This document shows, piece by piece, positions 1-8,092 of a stretch of DNA of 18,216 nt. How positions within the stretch are numbered: the stretch's first letter is position 1; each line of letters starts with the position of its first letter. The notes under the pieces were generated by a model. The model had not been told where the DNA came from, ran no database searches, and saw only the letters and a list, made by a program, of their open reading frames with translations. The position numbers were made by a program, and so were the translations under genes. This DNA comes from Bacteroides sp. UBA1773 (GTDB lineage Bacteria; Bacteroidota; Bacteroidia; Bacteroidales; Bacteroidaceae), in NCBI GenBank assembly GCA_002315285.1, contig DCGR01000069.1, positions 1 to 18,216 of the forward strand, written 5' to 3'.

Positions 1-1
1 C

Positions 2-406
2 CACATTTTTGTAGACCGAATAGACATTCAGTGCGAGATTGTCCCCGTGCCCTTTGAGAAGATATCCGAAATGTCGCAAGGCGAAAGCAGTGCCACCATA
101 CGCGAGCGAGTGGTACGGGCACGCAAGATCCAGGAAAAACGTTTTGCCGACTATCCACAAGTCCACTGCAATGCTCAAATGGAGAGTCGCCTGATCCGGA
201 AATTCGCACAGCCCGACAACGATGGCCTCCAATTGCTTCGCGATGCCATGCAACGGCTCAACCTTTCCGCACGTGCCTACGACCGCATACTGAAAGTGGC
301 CCGAACCATTGCCGACTTGGACAACAAGCAACAAGTGGAATCCTCCCATCTGGCCGAAGCCATCAGCTACCGCAATCTTGATCGGAGTGACTGGGCAGAA
401 CAATGA
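2..406 (+). CDS. comM: ComM/YifB family Mg-chelatase-like AAA+ ATPase, C-terminal end (partial)
   Basis: Only the last 134 codons lie in the window; the reading frame is open from base 2 and the start is upstream. The visible part begins with the end of the AAA+ module (VDRIDI, then PVPFEKI) and continues into the Mg-chelatase C-terminal helical domain, with the family's well-conserved LSARAYDRILKVARTIADL stretch and a closing Tyr-Arg-Xaa-Leu-Asp-Arg motif. In proteobacteria ComM is a hexameric DNA helicase that promotes branch migration during natural transformation. In Bacteroidales the gene is conserved and its role is less clear. The stop is 43 bases before the next start, so read-through into the transporter gene is possible. 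Family assignment is firm from these motifs; the function is known from other phyla. Confidence 0.93.
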   Translation, partial: HIFVDRIDIQCEIVPVPFEKISEMSQGESSATIRERVVRARKIQEKRFADYPQVHCNAQMESRLIRKFAQPDNDGLQLLRDAMQRLNLSARAYDRILKVARTIADLDNKQQVESSHLAEAISYRNLDRSDWAEQ

Positions 407-449
407 TGCCATTGAGAACCCTCAACCAACGATTAACCTCAAGGAAGAC

Positions 450-1331
450 ATGAGTCAACAACAAAAAGGCATCCTACTGATGATACTGTCCGCACTGTCA
501 TTCTCTGCCATGCAGGTAGTCATCCGCCTCACCAGCGAAATACCCACCATGGAACAAGTGTTTGTGCGCAATTCCTTCGTATTGGTCGTGGCTTTCATCC
601 TCATTCGCCATCGCCGAGGGTCATTGTTCGGATCATCACGGCAACAGCCTCTGCTGATTGTACGGTCGCTCTTTGGGTTCTTAGGCCTCATCACCTTGTT
701 CTACGCCTCCAGCCATGCGCCACAAGGCGATGTGAGCATTCTCAACAAGCTATGTCCCATCTGCGTCACACTGCTGGCTGTAACATTCATGGGAGAGAAA
801 CTGGCAAGAATTCAAATTCCAGCCCTCTGTCTGTCACTGATAGGCTCTTTCATCGTGTTTCGTCCCAGTTTCGATTCCAATCCCCTGCCCCTGCTTGCGG
901 CTTTCCTATCGGCGGTTTTCTCAGGTGTGGCATACACCACCCTTGCCTATTCCAAGAACAAGGTCGATGCACTTACCATCATCATGTACTTCTCCACCTT
1001 CAGTGCCATCGCATCCATCCCCTTCATGGTGGGCAACTTTGTCATGCCCGACCCAAGGCAATTGACCCTGTTGTTGCTCATCGGTTTCTTTGGATCACTC
1101 GGACAAGTCTTCATCACCTATTCTTATCGCTTGGCTCCAGCCTCTGGAGTAAGCATCTACAACTATATCGGCATTGTCTTCAGCCTGCTTCTCGGATTCC
1201 TGATACTGGATGAACCCATCAAACTCACATCTGTCTTAGGAGGATGTCTGGTAGTTGTGGCATCTGCCATGGTACACCTCAACAACAAGAAACGTCAAAA
1301 ATTAACATCTACCACAACATATCATGGATAA
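450..1331 (+). CDS. EamA/DMT-superfamily membrane transporter
   Basis: A 293-residue very hydrophobic protein with about ten membrane helices in two repeats (roughly residues 5-138 and 145-276), the layout of EamA drug/metabolite transporters. GEKL at 115-118, ending the first repeat, and DEPIK at 254-258, near the end of the second, match the paired conserved Gly/Asp-Glu positions of the family. The C-terminus is a short basic cytoplasmic tail. The frame is open further upstream, but I chose the ATG at 450 because AAGGAAG sits just before it and the upstream extension would lie inside comM and is not hydrophobic. The substrate cannot be told; relatives export amino acids, nucleosides or metabolites. 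It overlaps the next gene by 8 bases, implying translational coupling. Confidence 0.9.
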   Translation: MSQQQKGILLMILSALSFSAMQVVIRLTSEIPTMEQVFVRNSFVLVVAFILIRHRRGSLFGSSRQQPLLIVRSLFGFLGLITLFYASSHAPQGDVSILNKLCPICVTLLAVTFMGEKLARIQIPALCLSLIGSFIVFRPSFDSNPLPLLAAFLSAVFSGVAYTTLAYSKNKVDALTIIMYFSTFSAIASIPFMVGNFVMPDPRQLTLLLLIGFFGSLGQVFITYSYRLAPASGVSIYNYIGIVFSLLLGFLILDEPIKLTSVLGGCLVVVASAMVHLNNKKRQKLTSTTTYHG

Positions 1332-1884
1332 CCTTTCCACACTCCGAAGCGACTGCGCCAAAAAACAACGTCGAGGACTTCATTTCATCCTTGCCAGCAT
1401 AGTGATTTGGGCTGGCATCACAGTTGTCCACATCACCAACCTCGACATCACCACACGCAATCTGCTCACTTTCTGTTTCTCTGCACCGTTGCTTCCTTTG
1501 GCTTTCCTCATCTCCAAACTTCTCATGATTGATTTCCAAGGCAAGTCCAATCCCCTCACCTCTTTGGGCATCTACCTCTCGTTTGCCCAGATTCCCTACC
1601 TCCTCATTGCCATGTGGGTGTTTGCCGCCGTACCCGACAAGATGCTCATGGTCTATACTATCATCTTCGGCGCCCACCTCTTGCCCTATAGCTGGCTCTA
1701 TCAATCGCGGTCGTACCTCTTCTTTTCCATTTTCATTCCGCTTCTGGCACTCGGTGTCGGACTCTATTGTTCCCCGTATTGGCTGGCTGTAATCATGTTG
1801 AGTGTCGAAATCGTATTTTCATGCACGCTCTATGTTGAGACCAAAATAACCCACCAATCTACACCCAGCACTTCTACGACATGA
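1324..1884 (+). CDS. DUF7010-like small integral membrane protein
   Basis: A 186-residue protein with a polar N-terminus followed by about five or six hydrophobic segments. A conserved-looking loop, VPDKM, precedes FGAHLLPYSWLY (about residues 103-127). From memory this resembles the DUF7010 family of uncharacterised membrane proteins found in Firmicutes and Bacteroidetes; I could not run a search, so that name is tentative. Its start lies inside the last codons of the EamA gene, so the two are probably co-translated. No catalytic motif is visible and I assign no function. The tail is Thr/Ser-rich. Confidence 0.8.
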   Translation: MDNLSTLRSDCAKKQRRGLHFILASIVIWAGITVVHITNLDITTRNLLTFCFSAPLLPLAFLISKLLMIDFQGKSNPLTSLGIYLSFAQIPYLLIAMWVFAAVPDKMLMVYTIIFGAHLLPYSWLYQSRSYLFFSIFIPLLALGVGLYCSPYWLAVIMLSVEIVFSCTLYVETKITHQSTPSTSTT

Positions 1885-1931
1885 ACTACAATCGGTAATC
1901 ATTGCATTATGCTTTGAAACAGATGCTCCCC

Positions 1932-1947
1932 TGTTCTGAACAGAACA
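1932..1947. promoter_or_regulatory. Perfect 6+6 dyad, candidate operator
   Basis: TGTTCT, four bases (GAAC), then AGAACA form a perfect inverted repeat in the 139-base gap before the His-rich membrane protein gene, about 80 bases upstream of its start. It is not followed by a T-run, so it does not look like a terminator. Symmetry and position fit a binding site for a dimeric regulator of the metal-efflux genes. No regulator gene is visible in the window. Confidence 0.35.
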
Positions 1948-1995
1948 TGCTCAATGAAATTTGGGGAGAAAATAGCCAAAACAAGAAAAAAATGC

Positions 1996-2003
1996 TATTT
2001 TTG
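1996..2003 (+). promoter_or_regulatory. Possible Bacteroidetes -7 promoter element
   Basis: TATTTTTG matches the TAnnTTTG consensus and ends 20 bases before the ATG at 2024. I find no TTTG-type -33 element at the expected 19-21 base distance; a TTTG at 1960-1963 is too far away. It could be an activator-dependent promoter or a chance match in an A/T-rich stretch. Confidence 0.3.
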
Positions 2004-2023
2004 CCACCAAAAAGATTCAAGAC

Positions 2024-2383
2024 ATGAAGGAGGCGGACAATATTGCACGGCAATGGATGGCAAGGCTGATGCTGGTCTTGTTCGTCGCATATTATGCCAA
2101 TATCACCTTCTTCCCCCACACGCACATCATCAACGGGCAAAAGATTGTCCACTCTCACGTGCTCTGGGCAGGACACACTACTACTGCTGATGGCGGACAC
2201 TCCACTTCGACAATCACACTCATCAAGCAACTGTCCAACTACGTGTCGTTGGCTGCTGTCATCTATGCCATCAACCTTACACCTTTTCCTCTGCCGGAAA
2301 ACCTCCCTTTGCCTCCGCAAAACTGGCAAGCATCAAGCGGACACATTTCGGCACTCTTACCGCGGGCTCCGCCCATGATGTGA
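2024..2383 (+). CDS. His-rich two-helix membrane protein next to the metal-efflux operon
   Basis: A 119-residue protein with a hydrophobic segment at about 15-30, a loop rich in histidines, and a second hydrophobic segment at about 73-90, followed by a Pro-rich tail. The loop holds two His-Xaa-His pairs (H32/H34 and H43/H45) plus H51 and H59. If the first helix is a signal anchor, this loop lies in the periplasm, where it could bind metal. The gene ends 193 bases before the efflux adaptor on the same strand, which suggests a metallochaperone, sensor or accessory role, but this is inference; I do not recognise a named family. The ATG at 2024 has no SD before it (an AAGGAGG lies just after it); Met12 at 2057 is an alternative start. 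Neither choice changes the helices. Confidence 0.72.
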   Translation: MKEADNIARQWMARLMLVLFVAYYANITFFPHTHIINGQKIVHSHVLWAGHTTTADGGHSTSTITLIKQLSNYVSLAAVIYAINLTPFPLPENLPLPPQNWQASSGHISALLPRAPPMM

Positions 2384-2453
2384 ATCCCCTTTACCATAAC
2401 CCTTTTCAGCAAACGCCATTAACCTGACAGGGGTAACAACACAAACGGCACAA

Positions 2454-2486
2454 GTTGCGTTTTTATCGTATTTTCATACACGCAAC
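2454..2486. repeat. Inverted repeat in the leader of the efflux adaptor gene
   Basis: GTTGCGT (2454-2460) and ACGCAAC (2480-2486) are exact inverted copies separated by 19 A/T-rich bases. A smaller GTAT/ATAC pair (2468-2471, 2476-2479) sits inside. It lies about 90 bases before the adaptor start. No T-run follows it on the plus strand, so an operator or an RNA leader structure is more likely than a terminator. Confidence 0.4.
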
Positions 2487-2527
2487 CGCTATGCCGCTAT
2501 GATAATTTCAACACATTCCCACATTCC
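2486..2527 (+). repeat. Two neighbouring 8-base tandem duplications
   Basis: CCGCTATG is repeated head-to-tail at 2486-2501, and CACATTCC is repeated at 2512-2527, 10 bases further on. Both lie in the non-coding stretch between the His-rich gene and the adaptor gene. They may be slippage products or paired protein-binding half-sites. Confidence 0.5.
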
Positions 2528-2576
2528 CGACAAGATAGGTATGTGTGTGGGTATTCCATTTCAAATCAGACATACA

Positions 2577-3674
2577 ATGAACAAAACAATATGGACACTG
2601 ACATGCCTTTGCCTCATGTCATGCCACAACAATACTAAGCAACAGGAAGTGAGCGAACTGACCATTCACGACAACACTTACATCGTAAACAGCACATCGC
2701 CTATTGGCAGCAAGATCAAAACGGACACAGTCCGACAGCAAGACTTCCTTACCGAATTTCGTACCGTAGGCACCGTACGTGCCATTACAGGCAAACTGGC
2801 AGAGATAACATCACCTTTCGACGGACGTGTGGTAAATTCTTCAGTTCGATTGGGTCAACACGTAACTTCAGGAGCCTCTATCTTCCGCCTGCATTCACAA
2901 AGTTTCCTCGATGCCTCAAAAAGCTATCTACAAGCCCGACAGAATCATGCACTCGCCGTTCGCAATTACAATCGGAAAGCGGAACTCTACAACAGAGGCA
3001 TTGCATCACAACGCGATGCTGAGGAAGCCAAAGCCGAAATGTGCAATGCCGAAGCGGAATTACTACAGGCCGATGCCGCCATGCAAATATTCCATGTCAA
3101 CACCCAGACACTCATTGTGGGGCAAGCGCTCGATATTTGCTCACCCATCGCAGGAGAAGTAGTGAAATGCAGCCTTACCATCGGGCAATATGTTCGTGCC
3201 GATGACACTTCACTTGTCACCATAGCCGACCTTTCCACTGTCTGGGTTGCCGCTCTCGTCAAGGAACGATACTTTGGAAGCATCAAACCGGGAAGCCACG
3301 TCAAGATCCACACCGAATCACAACCCGATAGTATCATCTTTGGAAAAATTTACCACATTGGCGAAATCATGGACGAGGAAACTCGCTCGATAGAAGTATT
3401 GGTAGAATGCGACAACAAACAGCACAATCTGAAACCTGGCATGTTCGCCTCGGTACATTTCGAAAGCGATGCTAACGATGCCATTGTCATACCAGCCAAT
3501 GCACTGCTTCAAAATGGCGATGAAACATCGGTGTTCGTTCAGAAAAGCAACAACGTCTATGAGCGCCGTCAAGTACGCATTGAGAATGGAGAAGACGGGA
3601 CGACACACGTCATCAGTGGTCTGCAACCTGGCGAGATAATCATTACTGAAGGTGGAATTTTCCTCAACGAATGA
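2577..3674 (+). CDS. Efflux RND periplasmic adaptor lipoprotein, CzcB/CusB-like
   Basis: A 365-residue membrane-fusion protein that would link the inner-membrane pump to the outer-membrane channel. I take the ATG at 2577 because it gives a lipoprotein signal with lipobox L13-M14-S15-C16; the longer open frame from 2499 puts a polar segment in front and covers the repeats there. The order is typical: barrel-sandwich half (TSPFDGRVV), a helical hairpin at about residues 105-180 rich in Ala/Glu/Arg, the second half (CSPIAGEVV), a beta-barrel (STVWVAALV), then the membrane-proximal domain with LKPGMFASV and QPGEIIITEGG. No His- or Met-rich metal-binding N-terminal extension is visible. The stop overlaps the pump start as ATGA, so the two are translationally coupled. 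Confidence 0.9.
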   Translation: MNKTIWTLTCLCLMSCHNNTKQQEVSELTIHDNTYIVNSTSPIGSKIKTDTVRQQDFLTEFRTVGTVRAITGKLAEITSPFDGRVVNSSVRLGQHVTSGASIFRLHSQSFLDASKSYLQARQNHALAVRNYNRKAELYNRGIASQRDAEEAKAEMCNAEAELLQADAAMQIFHVNTQTLIVGQALDICSPIAGEVVKCSLTIGQYVRADDTSLVTIADLSTVWVAALVKERYFGSIKPGSHVKIHTESQPDSIIFGKIYHIGEIMDEETRSIEVLVECDNKQHNLKPGMFASVHFESDANDAIVIPANALLQNGDETSVFVQKSNNVYERRQVRIENGEDGTTHVISGLQPGEIIITEGGIFLNE

Positions 3675-6600
3675 TTATGGAACAGTTCTTTCTACTCATC
3701 CTTCGAAAATGGAAATTGATGGCTATGGCTTTTGCCATTATTTCAGTGTGCGGCATCTATGCCTGGTACCAACTGCCCATCGATGCCTACCCCGACATTG
3801 CCGACGTTACCGTACAGGTAGTGACACAGGTGCCCGGCTTGGCAGCCGAAGAAATGGAGCAGCAAATTACCATCCCGCTCGAACGTGAACTCAATGGTAT
3901 CCCCTCACTCCATACCATGCGCAGCAAAAACACCTTCGGACTTTCTTCCATCGTATTGGTGTTTGAGGACGGAACCGATGACTACTGGGCACGACAACGT
4001 GTCACTGAGCGCATCAACGATGTGGATCTTCCATACGACGCAATGCCCGAACTCAATCCTTTGACATCACCCACCGGTGAAATTTACCGTTACGTAGTCA
4101 CAAGCCAGACACACCACCTGCGCGAACTCACCGACCTCAACAAATGGGTTATCATTCCCCGACTTCGACAAATTACCGGTGTAGCCGACGTGTCTAACTA
4201 CGGAGGAATTACTACCCAGTTCCAAGTAGAAATCGACCCGCAGAAACTCGAGAAATTCAACATATCCTTGTCTGAAATCTCCGAGTCCATCGTCATGAAC
4301 AATTCCAACGCAGGTGGAAGCACCATTCAGCGAGGCGACCAAAGTTATGTCGTGAGAGGCATCGGACTTATTCGCGACCTCCAGGACATGGGCAACATCA
4401 TTGTCAAGACCATCAATGGTGTGCCCGTGTATTTGAACGACCTCGGCACACTCAAATACGGCAGTTTAGAGCGGAAAGGGGTGCTGGGCTACATCGATGA
4501 TGAGATGGATATGCAAGATGGTGTCGAGGGCATCGTGCAGATGTTACGATACCAGAATCCGTCAGCAATACTGAAAGAAATCCATGCAGCTGTCGATGAA
4601 CTCAACCGCGAAACGCTGCCAAAAGGCGTACACATCAAAGCCATCCTCGACCGCACCCAACTGGTCGATACCACCTTGCACACCGTTTCGCACACCTTGT
4701 TTTTCGGCATGTCGCTGGTCATCATCGTTCTGTTGCTGTTCTTCCACAACCCACGCAGTGCACTCATCGTAGCTATCACCATACCCATCTCGTTACTCTT
4801 CGCATTCACTCTCATGCTCTTTACTGGTGTCCCTGCCAATTTGCTCTCATTAGGTGCCATCGACTTCGGCATCTTGGTCGATGGGGCCATCGTCATGGCC
4901 GAGACCATCCTGAAAAAACGAGAGAGTAATCCCTGCGAACCGCTTAGCGAACGCGACACCACCAAGCGTGTCATGGAAGTAGCCAAACCCATCTTCTTCT
5001 CACTAATCATTATCATTGTGGCTTATCTACCACTGTTCGCTTTCGAACGAATAGAGAAGAAACTCTTCACACCCATGGCATTCACGATAGGCTATGCACT
5101 GTTAGGAGCACTAGCTGTAGCCTTGTTTCTCATACCAGGACTAGCCCAAGCCATTTACCGAAAGCCTCAGAAAGTGTATCAGAATCGATGGATGAGCCGC
5201 CTCAGCACACATTATCTGGCACACACCACCCGCATCCTGCTTCAGCCTCGAAAAGTATTCATGCCTGTTGGCATCATATTGCTACTGGTGTGCATACTGG
5301 GCATTAACGTCGGTAAGGATTTTCTTCCGACCCTCGACGAAGGAGGCATCTGGCTACAGGTCCAAACACCTCCAGGCATCTCACTCGACAAGTCGGCCGC
5401 CATGGCTGATGAATTGCGCAAAACTCTCAAGCAATTCGAAGAAGTGACTTACGTAATGACTCAAGTAGGACATGACGACGAGGGCACTGAAGCGTTCACT
5501 CCTTCACACATCGAATGCAGTATCGGATTAAGACCCTACAACACATGGAAGTACGGTCGTACCAAAGCCGATCTGATTATCGATATGGAAACTACCCTTC
5601 ATCAAATGCCTGGATACACCGTTGGATTCTCTCAACCAATCATCGATATGGTGATGGATCAGATTGCCGGTTCACACAGCGATCTGGCAGCTAAGGTATA
5701 TGGCAACGATCAATACGAGCTTCGACGCATAGCCAGTGACGTCGCAGACATCCTCCGGCAACTGGATGGCGCCACCGATGTGGTTATCGACGAGGAACCG
5801 CCATTGCCACAGCTACAGATTATTGCCAACCGCGATAAGATTGCACAATACGGACTCAATGTGGCCGACGTGGCGGAATTGATTGAAGTTGCTATCGGTG
5901 GCAAAGCCATCTCACAGATCTTTATTGATGGGAAAGTATATGATGTGACCTGTCGTTTCAATGAATCTTCACGGAATACTCCTGAGAAAATCGGGGCACT
6001 CATGTTGACCTCCGAGTCGTATGGGAAAATACCATTATCGACCGTTGCCGACATCAAATCTACGATGGGTATGAGCACAATCTCGCGAGAAATGAACCAC
6101 CGTCATCTCACCATTCGAATGAATCTGCGAGGTGGACGCGATTTGAGTTCATTCCTAACCGAAGCCAACGAGCAAATACGAACGCATGTGACCTACGACC
6201 ACACCCAGTATCAGATACGCTGGGATGGTCATTTCGAAAATCAGAACAGAGCCTATATGCGCCTTGCAATCATCATACCGTTTACGCTGGCACTCATGTT
6301 CTTGCTACTGGTCGGTGCCTTCGGCAAGTTCCGACAGGCCGGATTGCTCATTGCCATGCTACCGCTGTCGTTGGTTGGTGGTCTGCTGGCTCTCAACTTG
6401 CGAGGCATGTCATTCAATGTGTCATCGGCCGTTGGCTTCATCGCTCTTTTTGGTCTCACCATCAACAATGGAGTAATCATGATTTCGCACATCAACAACC
6501 TGCGCGAACGAGGCATTTCCTTAGCCGATGCCGTACGCGAGGGTGCCAACCACCGCTTGCGTCCTATCCTCATAACCGCCAGCGTTGCCATCCTGGGTCT

Positions 6601-6766
6601 GCTACCAGCCTCCCTCTCCACCGACATCGGTTCCGATGTGCAGCGCCCCTTGGCTACAGTCATCGTGTACGGGCTATTTTGCTCTACAATCATCTCACTC
6701 TATGTTTTACCCGCCATGTACTACATAATGGAAAAAAGAATCAATCAAAAAAATGAGCAAGCATAA
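3671..6766 (+). CDS. czcA: Heavy-metal efflux RND pump, CzcA-like (HME family)
   Basis: A 1031-residue inner-membrane proton/metal antiporter. The architecture is the usual duplicated one: a first helix at about 15-33, a large periplasmic loop, six helices from about 340 to 515, a second loop, and a final helix bundle from about 865 to 1020. Helix 4 carries G-A-I-D398-F-G...V-D404-G...E411. In CzcA the two Asp and the Glu of this motif are needed for proton-coupled export, and this form is typical of divalent-cation pumps; monovalent CusA-type pumps lack the first Asp. I therefore infer Zn/Co/Cd/Ni rather than Cu/Ag. Length is normal for the family. It overlaps the adaptor by 4 bases and the channel gene by 14, so all three are one operon. 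Confidence 0.95.
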   Translation: MIMEQFFLLILRKWKLMAMAFAIISVCGIYAWYQLPIDAYPDIADVTVQVVTQVPGLAAEEMEQQITIPLERELNGIPSLHTMRSKNTFGLSSIVLVFEDGTDDYWARQRVTERINDVDLPYDAMPELNPLTSPTGEIYRYVVTSQTHHLRELTDLNKWVIIPRLRQITGVADVSNYGGITTQFQVEIDPQKLEKFNISLSEISESIVMNNSNAGGSTIQRGDQSYVVRGIGLIRDLQDMGNIIVKTINGVPVYLNDLGTLKYGSLERKGVLGYIDDEMDMQDGVEGIVQMLRYQNPSAILKEIHAAVDELNRETLPKGVHIKAILDRTQLVDTTLHTVSHTLFFGMSLVIIVLLLFFHNPRSALIVAITIPISLLFAFTLMLFTGVPANLLSLGAIDFGILVDGAIVMAETILKKRESNPCEPLSERDTTKRVMEVAKPIFFSLIIIIVAYLPLFAFERIEKKLFTPMAFTIGYALLGALAVALFLIPGLAQAIYRKPQKVYQNRWMSRLSTHYLAHTTRILLQPRKVFMPVGIILLLVCILGINVGKDFLPTLDEGGIWLQVQTPPGISLDKSAAMADELRKTLKQFEEVTYVMTQVGHDDEGTEAFTPSHIECSIGLRPYNTWKYGRTKADLIIDMETTLHQMPGYTVGFSQPIIDMVMDQIAGSHSDLAAKVYGNDQYELRRIASDVADILRQLDGATDVVIDEEPPLPQLQIIANRDKIAQYGLNVADVAELIEVAIGGKAISQIFIDGKVYDVTCRFNESSRNTPEKIGALMLTSESYGKIPLSTVADIKSTMGMSTISREMNHRHLTIRMNLRGGRDLSSFLTEANEQIRTHVTYDHTQYQIRWDGHFENQNRAYMRLAIIIPFTLALMFLLLVGAFGKFRQAGLLIAMLPLSLVGGLLALNLRGMSFNVSSAVGFIALFGLTINNGVIMISHINNLRERGISLADAVREGANHRLRPILITASVAILGLLPASLSTDIGSDVQRPLATVIVYGLFCSTIISLYVLPAMYYIMEKRINQKNEQA

Positions 6767-7994
6767 ATTCACCACCATCCTTTTCCTGTGGGCTACCTTT
6801 GTTGCATCAGCCCAGAGCCTCCATTTCTCTTCATTCATGCAACAAGTCAGGGAAAACAACACGAGTCTTGTTGCCCGACAATACGACATCAACATCTCAA
6901 CTGCGCAAGTACAAGCCGCTAAGGTATTCAATGATCCTGAACTTTCATTCTCTTATGCCGACAATGAAGACCATCGAATGCAGATGGGAAAAAGTTTCGA
7001 AAGCCAACTCTCTTACAATTTTTCGCTGGGTAATCCTCGGAAAGCCCGCATCAGGTCTGCACAAGCTGAAAGAGCATTTGCAGAAGCTTCCGTAGCAGAA
7101 TATTTTCGTAACTTGAAAGCCGACGCTACCATCTGTTACCAAAAGGCTTTGTACCAGAAACACTATGTAGCCGTGTTGCAGACCATGTGCAAACTGTCTG
7201 AACAACTGGCTACTGCCGATAGTGTCAGGCTTTCCATAGGCGACGTATCGGAAACCGATGCCCTACAGTCAGGACTAGAAGCACAAACCATTCACAATTG
7301 TTACCTACAGGAAAAAAACAACTTACAAAACGCAACAGTCCAATTGCTCTTGTTGATGGGCAAACCCGATTCAGATAATCCTGTTTTACTTACCGACTCA
7401 CTCATGCTATCTCCGCAGGCCTATCGCCTCGATCACTTGCTGGCCAATGCCGAACAAAACAGGGCCGACCTGCTCATGGCTATACGTGCCCAAACACTCA
7501 GCGAGAGAAACCTGAAGCTCATTAAAGCCAATAGGGCTATGGAAATGGCTCTTAGCATAGGATTCGCACACAACACCATCGTGAGAAACGAAATCGCGCC
7601 TGCTCCAGCCCACAACAGTGTGTCTATCGGAATGTCCATTCCTCTCAAACTCTCAAACATAAACCGGGGTGAGATCAAAGCCGCTCGTTGGGAAATACAA
7701 CAACGCGAAGCTGAACTTGAAGCTACCAGACAACAAATCCAAACAGAGGTAACGCAAGCTTATAACAATTATCAGACAGCTGTCATCATTGCCAAACAAT
7801 TCACCCATGAAATGGTCCTTGACGCAGCTACCATCTTACGGAATCGCACATATGCTTATACCCACGGAGAAACGAGGCTGGTAGAGGTACTGGAAGCCCA
7901 ACACGCTTACCAAAATTTCCATCAAGCCTACTACGAAGCCCTTCTCAATGTTGCATTGGCACAAGCCGAAATAGAACGTGTGTGCGGATTGTAA
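6753..7994 (+). CDS. TolC-like outer-membrane efflux channel (CzcC/CusC-like)
   Basis: A 413-residue protein with a Sec signal peptide (cleavage likely after ASA at 18-20) and no lipobox cysteine. The rest is mostly long amphipathic Ala/Gln/Glu/Arg-rich helices in two repeats (about 25-205 and 225-410), the pattern of outer membrane efflux proteins whose trimer makes the export duct. The second half holds a typical helix with AAR, REAELEATRQQIQTEV and an Asn-Asn-Tyr-Gln end. Its ATG lies inside the last codons of the pump gene. It completes the adaptor-pump-channel set and is the last gene of the plus-strand run. Confidence 0.9.
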   Translation: MSKHKFTTILFLWATFVASAQSLHFSSFMQQVRENNTSLVARQYDINISTAQVQAAKVFNDPELSFSYADNEDHRMQMGKSFESQLSYNFSLGNPRKARIRSAQAERAFAEASVAEYFRNLKADATICYQKALYQKHYVAVLQTMCKLSEQLATADSVRLSIGDVSETDALQSGLEAQTIHNCYLQEKNNLQNATVQLLLLMGKPDSDNPVLLTDSLMLSPQAYRLDHLLANAEQNRADLLMAIRAQTLSERNLKLIKANRAMEMALSIGFAHNTIVRNEIAPAPAHNSVSIGMSIPLKLSNINRGEIKAARWEIQQREAELEATRQQIQTEVTQAYNNYQTAVIIAKQFTHEMVLDAATILRNRTYAYTHGETRLVEVLEAQHAYQNFHQAYYEALLNVALAQAEIERVCGL

Positions 7995-8014
7995 AACTTC
8001 CATACTCCCCAATA

Positions 8015-8060
8015 ACAACAACAGCTACCACTCCATCTGTTGGGTGATAGCCGTTGTTGT
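8015..8060 (+). terminator. Long imperfect hairpin after the efflux operon
   Basis: ACAACAAC (8015-8022) pairs with GTTGTTGT (8053-8060). The stem continues through GCTA/TAGC and CAC/GTG with two mismatches around a 12-base loop. It starts 20 bases after the channel stop. Downstream there is an A-run rather than a T-run, so it would end or stabilise the plus-strand transcript only without a classical U-tract. It may instead be a 3'-end protecting hairpin. Confidence 0.4.
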
Positions 8061-8062
8061 AT

Positions 8063-8085
8063 AAAAAGGGGGAGTCACCGACTCC
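8063..8085 (-). terminator. Intrinsic terminator of the minus-strand operon
   Basis: Read on the minus strand, GGAGTC, a GGT loop and GACTCC form a perfect six-pair G/C-rich stem followed by CCC and five T. It begins 7 bases past the stop of the DUF2807 gene, the expected place for the end of the long minus-strand operon. Confidence 0.72.
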
Positions 8086-8092
8086 AACGTCA

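Noticed and set aside
309..449. In-frame extension of the EamA gene upstream of 450
   Set aside because: It lies inside comM and its polar sequence is unlike a transporter N-terminus; AAGGAAG precedes the ATG at 450.
1932..1947. Reading the dyad as a terminator for the DUF7010-like gene
   Set aside because: The stem is only six pairs and no T-run follows on either strand.
2499..2576. In-frame extension of the adaptor gene to the ATG at 2499, adding a His-Ser-His segment
   Set aside because: It would bury the lipoprotein signal and lipobox in the interior of the protein and covers the repeat cluster; the ATG at 2577 gives a normal signal.
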